A DNA stretch of 64,000 bases, from NCBI GenBank assembly GCA_001766655.1, contig MJCC01000002.1, forward strand, positions 1,075,366 through 1,139,365, given 5' to 3'. The notes under the pieces were generated by a model. The model was given only the letters and a program-made list of their open reading frames with translations. It was not told the origin of the DNA and did not search any database. Shown in pieces: positions 20,150-29,617 of this stretch. This DNA is from Phytomonas francai. Its lineage: Eukaryota > Euglenozoa > Kinetoplastea > Trypanosomatida > Trypanosomatidae. The translations under genes and the position numbers were made by a program. Each line of letters starts with the position of its first letter. The first letter of the stretch is position 1.

Positions 20150-23100
20150 ATGCAAGATAACATTAAGTGGACAATAACATTAGATGCGGTCAACAACGTG
20201 CGGCCACAGATTCAAAGCATCGCCTTCAGCCCCTGTGGCGATTACCTTGTAGCTGCGTGTGGGCTGGAGGTGCATGTATACGCAGCCTCGACTGGGACCC
20301 TCTTATATTCCCTCAAAGGCCACGAGAGCACCGTGTATTGTGTTGAATACATGTTCGACGGTCAGCACTTCCTTAGTGGCGGGGCGGATATGACGGTGAT
20401 CATCTGGACGAACAAGTTCGAGGGCATCCTCAAATTTCGCCACAAGGCCTCGATCCAAGCTCTGGCCGCGAACCCCACAAGCCCAAAGATAGCATCAATC
20501 TCGTGCGTGGACTGGGCCATCTGGGGCCCGTCCATGGGCAAGGTCGTAAAACACAAAATTCAGTCAAAGGGCTTATGCGGGGCATGGACGGCCGATGGAC
20601 AGACACTGGCAGTTGGCATGATCGACGGGACTATCATCACTGTCGGGAGCGACGAAACAGAAAAGGTGCTAATTCGACGAGAGCATCCTGTGTGGGCAAT
20701 TGGGTTCAGCTCTTTGCGGGAAAATGGTGCAGATGTGCTTACCGTTGGTTCTTGGGATCAGTGTCTGTCATTTTATAATCTGAATGGTACGCCCGTCAGC
20801 GAGGAGCACGACCTTGGGTTTGATCCCTGCTGTATCTCTTTTTACGAAAACGGGGAGTACCTCATACTAAGTGGTAGCGATCACAAAGTTTCATTGTACA
20901 CTAAAGATGGCAGCAACCTTTTAACTTTGACAGAGGCGGACAGTTGGGTGTGGTGCGCCCGGCAGCGGCCCAAGAGCAAGCAAATCTGCTGCTCTACAAA
21001 TGATGGAGCTCTTATTTGTCTCGAGGTTTCCACAAGCCCCCTTCAGAGTATCTATCAGGATCAGTTTGTCTACCGTCAGGGGATGACCAATGTCGTGGTG
21101 TACCAGCTCTTCCTTGATCGCAAGATGGTTATTCCATGTAATAATTACGTATGCAAACTAGCAACATTCCGAGATCGGTTGGCAGTGCAATTTAAGGATC
21201 GAATTGTCATTTTCGAACCATTTTACGACGACGAACGAAGCATGCGATACCGAGATATCGCCCAGATCCGTAGACAGTTGGAGTGCAAGATGATCTGCGT
21301 CACAGGGCATTCTGTTGTTGTGTGCAAGGACAGCAGGATAACGATGTATGATTTTGAGGGCAACAAACGCCGTGAATGGGTGGTCGATAGTGTAGTTAGC
21401 TTCATCAAGGTAGATGGTGGTCCGGATCACCGTGAGGCCCTTCTCCTTGGTCTTGAGAATGGCGAGGTGATGAAGATATTCGTCGACAATCCTTTCCCCA
21501 CGACGCTTCTCACGCTTGATGCACCGATTCGGGTTTTGGACCTGAGTAGCAGCCGTATGAAAATTGCCGTTATAGACGCCAATAGCCTACTTCGAGTCTT
21601 CGACCTTGGAAATAAGGGAGCTTTACTTTTTTCAGAACCCGATTCGAGAACGGTAGCCTGGTGCGTAGAGAATGATAACATGATTGCCTATACGACAGGA
21701 ACCAACACTCTGAATATCAAGACTGACACGCTTCCACCCTATCAGCAAATAGTGCAGGGATCTGTAGCGAGCTTCAAAGCAAATCGGGTCTATACTCTCG
21801 AAGGTAACAATATCATGGCCATAGATGTGCCGCATGCAAACGCACTCTATCGTTACATTGAGGCAAAAGACTTTGAGTCGGCCTATCGGATCGCACGCAT
21901 GGGTGTAACAGAGAGCGATTGGAAGATGCTTGGGCTGCATTCCATGTCTGCACTTAAGCTTGATATCGCGCGAAACGCCTTTACTCGCATTTATGACACG
22001 AAGTTTGTTGAACTACTCAACAACCTGGAGCTGTTTTGCCGTCAGCAAAAAGAAATTGCGGTGAGTTCTGGAAAGAATGAGGTTGATCACAAAGCTGTTC
22101 TCATAGGCGACGTGTTGGCCTTCCAGGGTAAGTTTCATGAAGCTGCGCGACAGTACGTAAAGGCCAAATGCGAAGATCGTGCTATTGATATGTATTGTGA
22201 TCTGAAAATGTGGGAAGATGCACGGAGGGTGTGTAGTGATGATCAGCATCTGAAGGATCTTGTCTTCCAGCAAGCACTCTGGGCTGAAGAATCGAAGAAC
22301 TACTCCGAAGCTGCTTTTCTTTACGAAACCTCTGGTAACTATTCCAAGGCGATTAAAATGTTCAGCCAAGCCAAAGACCTTGATAAGCTCATGAAGATCT
22401 GCCGCTTTCTTCCCAGAAGCGAGGTTGCCCTTATTACGCAGTGTGCCGAGTGCTTCAAGAAGAACGGAGCAATTCCCTTCGCTATAGAGGCGTACGAAAA
22501 GGTTAATGATAACCACTCACTGATTCGGATATATGTCCAGGCGGGAAATTGGCGAAGAGCTTTTGCTATTTTTGAGAAATGTCCGCAATACGCTCGTGAG
22601 CTCTACGTCCCATGGGCTAACTGGCTGGCGGAGAACGATAAGTTCGAGGAGGCGCTTGACGCTTTTCGAGCCGCGAAGTGGCCGAGGGAGACGGTACGTA
22701 TGATGGAAGTATTAGCCTCCAACAGTGTCACTTGCCGCAAGTTCCGCGACGCCGCATTTTACTACGTTCACCTTGCCAACGAATACGGGCAATTCGAGGA
22801 TGATGAGCATCCCAGTGAGGCGCAGATGGCAGCTCTCATTAAGCAAAGCAAGGAATGCGTACGACGCGCCGATATGTACTATGTGTACTCTAACATATAC
22901 ACGCACATGGTGCAGCCATTTCCGTACAATGAAATTCGCCTCTACCGTATGTCGCGCTATCTGCTTGCTATGGCGAGTAAAGGTGTGATACCGATGAACA
23001 TTGGGAAGTCGGAAATCTTGTGCACCCTAGCCCGTACCGCATGCCATCTTGACATGGTGCGCACCGCGCGCGCTGTTTTCGAGAAGCTGCACACTGTGAT

Positions 23101-23941
23101 ACTATCCTCATCTATTTTAGAGCAGGTGAATATCGAAACGCTTCTGGCGCGTTGTAAAAGGTACGCGGACCGTGATGAACTTCTAGATACGTGCTATCGT
23201 TGCAAATATGTCGTGCCACAGCTGACTGATCCAGGTGATTGTTGCCCGAACTGTTACCACCCTTTTGTTCGTTCATTTGTTAACTTTGAGGTGCTGCCGC
23301 TTGTTGAGTTCACTCTCTCGAATGATTTGGTCGATAAGGTTGCAGAGAAGCTGATTCGCGCCGATCTTGGCGCCGGCACTTTGAGCCTAGAGGTGGAATC
23401 TGTTGGTAATCAGCGGAATAGAGGCAATCCCAATGAAACTAATAGTGACAGCCCTGCTCAAACTGGTAAGGAGTGGCGTGATGATGGCGGCGCCAATGTC
23501 ATCAATTTTGAGAGCGAAAACATCGATTACGAAATCGATAATCAGTTGATAGCCATGGGGAAGACCAAAGCCGCGGCAAACAAAGGTGATGATCCCTTTT
23601 TTACACAACTGCAGTATATAATGCGTTCTAATCGCGTGAAGGGGGAATATCAGCCCTTTGTAGCCAACGCAAGTCTCATCAAGTCTTTGAAGCGGGAGGA
23701 GATTTTTATTGTGAACCCGCGTTACGGCGTCTTGCCGGTTCAGAATCGCTACTATCGATTGGTGGACCTCAACAGGTCTATTAAGCTATGTAAAGGTTGC
23801 CAGCACTTCTTTAATGCACGGGATTACGAATATCAATGCATGAAGGGCTCCGGTTGTCCACTCTGCCGCTACAACCCCGCAAAGCAAATCGGTCTTTCTC
23901 TCCGGGAGGGAATGCTGAAAATCGATGAAATGTTGCGCTAG
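20150..23941 (+). CDS. IFT122: Intraflagellar transport protein IFT122 (IFT-A complex)
   Basis: 1263-aa IFT-A core subunit, acting in retrograde intraflagellar transport and membrane-protein entry into the flagellum. The ATG at 20150 is used, since the frame extends upstream only to a TTG at 20144. The N-terminal half is WD40 beta-propellers (IQSIAFSPCGDYLVAACG, GHESTVYCVEYMFDGQHFLSGGADMTVIIW). Residues about 560-1000 form TPR-like helical repeats (YIEAKDFESAYRIARMGV; QALWAEESKNYSEAAFLYETSGNYSKAIKMF). Two Cys-rich zinc ribbons close the protein: CYRC...CCPNC near residues 1020-1040 and CKGC...CPLC near 1215-1240. Domain order and length match IFT122 rather than IFT140, IFT121 or IFT144. It works in the same organelle as the dynein heavy chain and CFAP119 encoded nearby. 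Confidence 0.93.
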   Translation: MQDNIKWTITLDAVNNVRPQIQSIAFSPCGDYLVAACGLEVHVYAASTGTLLYSLKGHESTVYCVEYMFDGQHFLSGGADMTVIIWTNKFEGILKFRHKASIQALAANPTSPKIASISCVDWAIWGPSMGKVVKHKIQSKGLCGAWTADGQTLAVGMIDGTIITVGSDETEKVLIRREHPVWAIGFSSLRENGADVLTVGSWDQCLSFYNLNGTPVSEEHDLGFDPCCISFYENGEYLILSGSDHKVSLYTKDGSNLLTLTEADSWVWCARQRPKSKQICCSTNDGALICLEVSTSPLQSIYQDQFVYRQGMTNVVVYQLFLDRKMVIPCNNYVCKLATFRDRLAVQFKDRIVIFEPFYDDERSMRYRDIAQIRRQLECKMICVTGHSVVVCKDSRITMYDFEGNKRREWVVDSVVSFIKVDGGPDHREALLLGLENGEVMKIFVDNPFPTTLLTLDAPIRVLDLSSSRMKIAVIDANSLLRVFDLGNKGALLFSEPDSRTVAWCVENDNMIAYTTGTNTLNIKTDTLPPYQQIVQGSVASFKANRVYTLEGNNIMAIDVPHANALYRYIEAKDFESAYRIARMGVTESDWKMLGLHSMSALKLDIARNAFTRIYDTKFVELLNNLELFCRQQKEIAVSSGKNEVDHKAVLIGDVLAFQGKFHEAARQYVKAKCEDRAIDMYCDLKMWEDARRVCSDDQHLKDLVFQQALWAEESKNYSEAAFLYETSGNYSKAIKMFSQAKDLDKLMKICRFLPRSEVALITQCAECFKKNGAIPFAIEAYEKVNDNHSLIRIYVQAGNWRRAFAIFEKCPQYARELYVPWANWLAENDKFEEALDAFRAAKWPRETVRMMEVLASNSVTCRKFRDAAFYYVHLANEYGQFEDDEHPSEAQMAALIKQSKECVRRADMYYVYSNIYTHMVQPFPYNEIRLYRMSRYLLAMASKGVIPMNIGKSEILCTLARTACHLDMVRTARAVFEKLHTVILSSSILEQVNIETLLARCKRYADRDELLDTCYRCKYVVPQLTDPGDCCPNCYHPFVRSFVNFEVLPLVEFTLSNDLVDKVAEKLIRADLGAGTLSLEVESVGNQRNRGNPNETNSDSPAQTGKEWRDDGGANVINFESENIDYEIDNQLIAMGKTKAAANKGDDPFFTQLQYIMRSNRVKGEYQPFVANASLIKSLKREEIFIVNPRYGVLPVQNRYYRLVDLNRSIKLCKGCQHFFNARDYEYQCMKGSGCPLCRYNPAKQIGLSLREGMLKIDEMLR

Positions 23942-24679
23942 GGGATGATTCTTTTGCTTGCACAAGAGGCCAAGCCAGAGGTAACCATAACAACAGCAAA
24001 AACAAGAGCAAGATGCGACAAATGAAACGGGTGCTTATGAAAAGCGAATGGGACAGGAGCGTGCAGGAGTGTGAAGAAAAGATGTCTAAGGGAGAGAGGA
24101 GCAGGTTGATTATTGTTTCTCGCTAGAAACACGTGCTTAGGAAGGGGGAAATCTAAAGCGCGTAAATTGGAGGGCGGGTTGGGAAATTCGTTTTATATAA
24201 ATTGGCACAAAAATTTTAGTTCCCTCCACATCCCTCTCTTTTCCCTATCTAGTTACCTAATAAAAGGAATGAGGCTGATAATAAATCGGATATGTAAGGA
24301 AATAAGCTTGACAGCAGGCTTTCATAGTTTATTGATTTGACCATTTTGTTTCCCGAATGTTTTTTTTGTCCGTAGCGTGCTGGATTTTTTTCGGATATTC
24401 GTCAGCTTTATTTTTTGTGTCATCATGTACACTAAACGCTATCGACCATGGTGTTGATGCAAAAAGAAAATCTTTAAAGTTTTGCAAAAAAAAAAAAGAG
24501 GCTAACAAAAATATCGTTAATCCTTCTCTTTTTTGTTTTGAATATTAAGCATTAACTTCTATTTTATCGTTGATCTTGTTTTAAGAATTTATTCAAAAGA
24601 CTGTTTTTGAGCTTGGCTTCAACTTGGCAACCGTATTAGTGAACACGGGTACCCTGGGCGGTGTACTGGAATCCTAATT
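23942..24679. other. Intergenic spacer, 738 bp
   Basis: The first 150 bp are purine-rich (GAAAAGCGAATGGGACAGGAG type), probably IFT122 3' UTR. The rest is AT-rich with T runs (24355-24370) and an A12 run (24485-24497). No ORF or RNA gene can be supported. Confidence 0.55.
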
Positions 24680-27600
24680 ATGAGGCAAAGAGCATATTGG
24701 TCACTTCTCTTGGCTTTTGTTGTGTTTATCTTCACAACCCCCCTCTCACATGCCCGGATTTCCTTCCTAGTAGCAGTATCGCCACCTTATGATTATTGTC
24801 GATGCACTCTGGACCCCGAACTAGAATTAGATAAAGGCACACTTCAAGAGGCTGCAATCTCCGCAAAGAGCCACGCCTCAAAGAAGGTGCTCGCCCGCAT
24901 TGGGGCTCCCTTCATTGTGAGTACAGATAATCCTGATCAAATGCAGTGCCTTCTCGATGTGCTTCTATTTTGTGATGTACAGAAAGGCACTTGCCCTTTT
25001 CCAAATGGCTCCCTATTTCATTCCTTGCTGCAGATTTGCTTCCCAGAGGAGCTGCGACGGCGATACGGTGCTGACCGTTTGAAATTGTTAGAGCACGTAG
25101 CTCTACCCGACGCATGGAGGGTGTCCGAAGACACGCTTGCCCTGGAATCAGAGCTGGAAGCAGCGGAAGACTTCATCGCAGCTTTGCCTAGTGTCAACCC
25201 ACCACCTATGATCTTGATCAGGCTGCCAGCTAGTACTGGAGAAGGTGGAGTGCCCCCACGTAGCTTTTTAATCTCATTGACGGATATAAGTGTGACGGAA
25301 GGTCCGTCAAACGACTTGAAGTGGATTCATTTTGATTACACAGGGCCCCATAAACGATTTTTACGGCAGCGGGGTATTCAAAACAAGAGACTTTGCAACT
25401 CAACAGTTGGTATCTGTGGCGCGATGGCACCTAACGAGCCTCGAGAGCCGAAACAGGAGCTTGTGCAAGAGACAACTGCATCGCTGCTGTCGAACAGCTT
25501 AATCCAGAATTTGGAAGCACGTTTAGAATTCTCAGAGCCGTTTTTCCATCAACAAAGGCATGACACTCGTAAGAGGACAAAAATGGAATCTCTTACCTGC
25601 ATGAAGCTCATCCGCGCATGGCGAACTCTGCGAGAACAGAGTGTGATAAGCTCTGACACCCGCCTGGTGCAGTTGCGACGGCTGCTGGAGCGTCACCACT
25701 GCATTCATGATGAGAACGTAGAAGGGGAGGACGATATCGTTATCGAAGAAAGAGCAGCGGAAACATGTGAAAATTTTTGTCAAGCCCTTCATGAGACCCG
25801 TGCGTGGGGGCGTCGTTCTGGGCAATCTCTTACAATCGCACAAAGCTTCGCTATTTTCTTCTCTTTGTTCGCGGAAAATTTCATGACAAAAGTGCAGCCC
25901 TCAGGTTCCTCCGCCAAGTGGTGGAGTTTTCGTACTTCACAGCAGAGCGACAATTTCAACAGCGACGATTTTCTGAAACGAACGATCGATTTTATCCACC
26001 GCCAGAGCTATCAGCGGTGCGCCTGTAATGTTTCTCGTGCAGAGAAAGGTGAATTCTTATATCTAGCAGCCCTCCTTCAACTTGTGCAAGCTCCGAGCGA
26101 TGCTAATACCCCCCTACCGACGCATGCAACGGAGGAATATCATAGCTTACCTATTGCCCGTGTGGTTCTAAATTTATACCAAGCCATGTGGTATGAATCA
26201 CCACACGCGACGGCAGCCCTGGCAACGCTTCGGGAGCATGGCATCTTCACAAGTCAGCACCAGAAGGCTTCTCTGCCTCTTCTGCTTCTCTCAATACGCG
26301 GGAGGTCCTCGTTTATATTTCGACAGCTCTTTCTCCACCGGAAGCTCAGTGAGGGTTCTTCCACGCATAAAGGAAACAGCGGCAGGGGTTTTAATAAGGA
26401 CTCCCTGGCAGAGCTCCTCCTAAGGAAGGAGCGCTTCTATGCTGTGCTAAACAACTTCGGAAACATTAATTATCCTGTCACTTCTCGGAAGAGCATTGAA
26501 TCCATATTTTCGTCGGGTGACCAAGAGCTCTATAACCCCGATGATTTGAGCCCAAATGATGATGCTGGCGATGTCCTCTCAGAGGAGGAAAATAGAGAGG
26601 TCGCCTCTGGTCGTGAGGTAGGGCGTCTGTCGGCCCGAGTAGCCAAGCAGTTTACCAAAGCCAGTATCTTGATAGCAGGTATCATGGGCGTTAAGCAAGA
26701 TTTAAGAGAAGCCGAGTGTGGACTCCTAACGATACTCCGAAAGCTTGGCTACCTCTGCGATATAGAGCTTTTGGACAAGATGGAGCTCAGCGAAAAGGGG
26801 GCAAATTCGACGCACTATCGTTCTCGCTTTCATCGAGGCATTTGCAAGGAGCACAGGCTTGAGCTTGACGACCTTTTGTCTAACCCTTTTCGCCCCCGCA
26901 TTAGCTGCCCTACATGGTTGCAGATGAAGCGTAAAGGGGCAACCGAATCCAACACTGTACCTGTTCCACGCGCGAAGAAGAACTACGAGACGCTACAACA
27001 GACTCTGACCTTGCTCAGCTATTTTTACCTGCTCGAAAACCAGAAATACGAGCTCGTGGCGGCGTATGCAAGCTTATCTATCTATCTTTCAGCTGCAGCT
27101 CATAAAATAGCTTACGATGATCTACGGCCTAAAGTTCTTCAACACCTCAAGGAGCTAAGCTTGCTTCGTCGACAGGCATCGGATGAAAGGCGACCGAACA
27201 CCCAGAGTGGAAGCCGTCAACCCGATTCCAATAAACTACATCGCCGTCTCAAGAACTGGGGGGAGATAAAGTTGGCTAGAATCGTCGGCACTAAGCTTCC
27301 CTACGATGCGTTCAAAAGCAACTCCCCTCCTTTGGCCTTGGTTAACTCTCCCGTGGTTTCTATTGGGCAGCAAATGACCCTTTTGGCCGTGTGTGCTCTT
27401 TTGGATCCAGCGGCGAAGCTTCGAGACATGACCTGGCTCCCCTCCTTTGAGACACTAGAGCGACCTATTCAAATCTCAGCTTCCATGTGGCATGTTAACC
27501 ATCTTTTCTCCCACGTTTTTCGGGTTCCGTTTAGCCGAGCTCCCCACGAGGTGGCCTTCCTGTTGTTACTGACTGCAATGAATCAATGGAAAGGCATACA

Positions 27601-29353
27601 GCATGGCATGAACACCCTGGACCAAAGTTATCGGTCCGTTCATGCAATCGATTCATTTGTGTTGATGACTTGGTTGCTAAAAGATTGTAAAGACGATCTC
27701 TGCGTGCATAACAGCAGGGAAAAGGGCAAGTCGTTGGATGAAAGCTCGCTTCTAAAAGAACTTTCACGTCTCGCCCTCACACAGTATCGCAGTTTGGTCG
27801 GCAGGGGGCGAAAGTTTCTGCCCCTACCTGACGACACGATCCGATTTTACAGCCGTCGCTTGTTGTCCTTTTCCGCCGCCAACATTCGCGGCGGAGAGTC
27901 CGCGGAGGCGATGCTCTTCAGCGGACTAGCCGCTCCCGTCCATCGGCCAGACGCGTTTGCCGCTCGCCGCTACGCCTTTCAGCTTCTCCGGACCGCGAAG
28001 CAGCGCGATCTGGACCGGGCGCGGGTTATCCCGCTTCTCTACGCGAGCGACATCGACGCGTACCTCTCGGCGGCGAACTGGACGGTTCTGGAGCGGCTCG
28101 GCGATGGCCTCGCGAACGCCTTCCTCTTCCTCTTCACGGAGACCACGGCGGAGGGGCTGCTGCGGAGGATGGGGGTGGAGATGCTATCCCCAGCGTTAAC
28201 CGGGGGGGAGGGCCTCTCTCTGGACGAGAGCCCTGCGCGCTTCGTCGGGGCCTTCCTCGACGCCTTCGCGGGCTCGCGCGGGCTGCGGCGGCTGAGCGTG
28301 GCGACGTGGCTGCTCGCCGCGGCCCTCGAGTCCGGCGAGGCGACCGGGTTCGCGCTGGTCTTCCACGAGGCCGGGGAGCGTCGGAACGGGGGGCTGGCGG
28401 CCTTCGCGGACTACCTCGCGCGCGGGGTCTGGGACGACGACGCCAGGGCTCGGACGTGGTGCGAGCACCACGCGGGCGCGCAGTGGCATCGCGAGAAGCC
28501 GCCCGTGCGGGGCTACGGCGCGGCGTTCTCGCTCGACGGGCACGCTCCCTTCCGGTATAGCGCGAGCGAGTCCCGGCAGGAGATCGTGGCCTACATCGAC
28601 AGGTGGCGCGCAGCGCGGCTCGTTCGGGACGCGATGACGGCTGCAAACCGCCCCGACGCCGGGCGGCGGCTCCACCAAGCGAAGTCCATCCTCCTCAGAT
28701 GCACGAGCCACATTCTCTGGAGCGTAGCTCTGGGTGGTTCAGGCAATCCAGGCTATGAGCAGGACGCTACCGCGGCAACACGAGGGGAAGACGGCCCCAA
28801 GTGCGCGGATCATGATGAGATGGCATGGTTGGAGCGTATTCCTTCGACGCTATACGATGGTATGTTGTTTCCTGCAGGCGACCCGCAATGTGCCTTGCAG
28901 CTTTATTCGCTTTTAGAGCACATGTATGGAACGTGCTTTACGGAGCGGATGAAACGCAACTTTATGACGTATGTTTTGGGGGATTTGGTCAGCCGCTTAG
29001 CCTATTATTACAATTTTACTGAGAACCTGTCGTCGAAGGACGTGCTACCACCTGCAAGAATAATTCTGGAAGATGATGATTTAAGCCATAAAAATCAATT
29101 GAAAAGGGGGAAGAGTAACATGCATGGCAACGACGATGGCGGAAAATATGGTTCCGATATGGAGAGGGAGTTTTTAGTGGAGCCGTGGAATCGGATTGGG
29201 GTAAAGCTTGGGGAAGAGATGCCGATATCAGTTGGACGTGGCGAAGGAATGCTTTATAACCTCCGTCTGCATCGCTTGAGTGGGCTGTGGTGGAGTGCCA
29301 AAACTATGTCGCTTTGGAATCATCTGAAGAATTGGTTCAGATGGAGCACCTAA
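24680..29353 (+). CDS. Large hypothetical protein with signal peptide (secretory/lumenal)
   Basis: 1557-aa protein, not firmly recognised. Residues 1-26 are a classic signal peptide (basic MRQRAYW, hydrophobic LLLAFVVFIFTT, then SHA). No strong internal TM segment is seen, so it is probably lumenal, secreted or peripherally membrane-bound. The central and C-terminal parts are helical. Several stretches (LLSYFYLLENQKYELVAAYASLSIYLSAAAHK; DAFAARRYAFQLLRTAKQRD) loosely resemble Sel1/TPR-like repeats, so an ER-lumenal SEL1L/Hrd3-like role is possible but weak. The C-terminus is Trp-rich (GLWWSAK...NHLKNWFRW). Bases 27880-28720 switch to very high GC with Ala/Arg/Leu-rich protein, unlike the rest of the gene. 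The neighbour at 29618 is also a signal-peptide protein. Confidence 0.75.
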   Translation: MRQRAYWSLLLAFVVFIFTTPLSHARISFLVAVSPPYDYCRCTLDPELELDKGTLQEAAISAKSHASKKVLARIGAPFIVSTDNPDQMQCLLDVLLFCDVQKGTCPFPNGSLFHSLLQICFPEELRRRYGADRLKLLEHVALPDAWRVSEDTLALESELEAAEDFIAALPSVNPPPMILIRLPASTGEGGVPPRSFLISLTDISVTEGPSNDLKWIHFDYTGPHKRFLRQRGIQNKRLCNSTVGICGAMAPNEPREPKQELVQETTASLLSNSLIQNLEARLEFSEPFFHQQRHDTRKRTKMESLTCMKLIRAWRTLREQSVISSDTRLVQLRRLLERHHCIHDENVEGEDDIVIEERAAETCENFCQALHETRAWGRRSGQSLTIAQSFAIFFSLFAENFMTKVQPSGSSAKWWSFRTSQQSDNFNSDDFLKRTIDFIHRQSYQRCACNVSRAEKGEFLYLAALLQLVQAPSDANTPLPTHATEEYHSLPIARVVLNLYQAMWYESPHATAALATLREHGIFTSQHQKASLPLLLLSIRGRSSFIFRQLFLHRKLSEGSSTHKGNSGRGFNKDSLAELLLRKERFYAVLNNFGNINYPVTSRKSIESIFSSGDQELYNPDDLSPNDDAGDVLSEEENREVASGREVGRLSARVAKQFTKASILIAGIMGVKQDLREAECGLLTILRKLGYLCDIELLDKMELSEKGANSTHYRSRFHRGICKEHRLELDDLLSNPFRPRISCPTWLQMKRKGATESNTVPVPRAKKNYETLQQTLTLLSYFYLLENQKYELVAAYASLSIYLSAAAHKIAYDDLRPKVLQHLKELSLLRRQASDERRPNTQSGSRQPDSNKLHRRLKNWGEIKLARIVGTKLPYDAFKSNSPPLALVNSPVVSIGQQMTLLAVCALLDPAAKLRDMTWLPSFETLERPIQISASMWHVNHLFSHVFRVPFSRAPHEVAFLLLLTAMNQWKGIQHGMNTLDQSYRSVHAIDSFVLMTWLLKDCKDDLCVHNSREKGKSLDESSLLKELSRLALTQYRSLVGRGRKFLPLPDDTIRFYSRRLLSFSAANIRGGESAEAMLFSGLAAPVHRPDAFAARRYAFQLLRTAKQRDLDRARVIPLLYASDIDAYLSAANWTVLERLGDGLANAFLFLFTETTAEGLLRRMGVEMLSPALTGGEGLSLDESPARFVGAFLDAFAGSRGLRRLSVATWLLAAALESGEATGFALVFHEAGERRNGGLAAFADYLARGVWDDDARARTWCEHHAGAQWHREKPPVRGYGAAFSLDGHAPFRYSASESRQEIVAYIDRWRAARLVRDAMTAANRPDAGRRLHQAKSILLRCTSHILWSVALGGSGNPGYEQDATAATRGEDGPKCADHDEMAWLERIPSTLYDGMLFPAGDPQCALQLYSLLEHMYGTCFTERMKRNFMTYVLGDLVSRLAYYYNFTENLSSKDVLPPARIILEDDDLSHKNQLKRGKSNMHGNDDGGKYGSDMEREFLVEPWNRIGVKLGEEMPISVGRGEGMLYNLRLHRLSGLWWSAKTMSLWNHLKNWFRWST

Positions 29354-29617
29354 TGGAATAGGATATGAAAGGTGTGGTTGAGAAAGGAGCTGTATTTCTT
29401 GGCTTTTCTCACTCATAATCAGGCTCTATTTGAAATGTCCACACACATCTGCATCACTTTCATGAATAATGGGGGTTCGTTCGTGAGATCAAAATTATCT
29501 AATATATCTATAACATCCTCAGATTTTTATTGAGTAGTCCATTAACACTAAGAAAAAGAGGTTTGTATTAGTTTTTTTTTTTTTAATATATGTATAAACA
29601 TTTATACAAGCCCCATC

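Noticed and set aside
28134..28711. Minus-strand Arg/Pro-rich ORFs opposite the GC island of the 1557-aa gene
   Set aside because: High GC removes stops on all frames; composition is typical of an antisense shadow.
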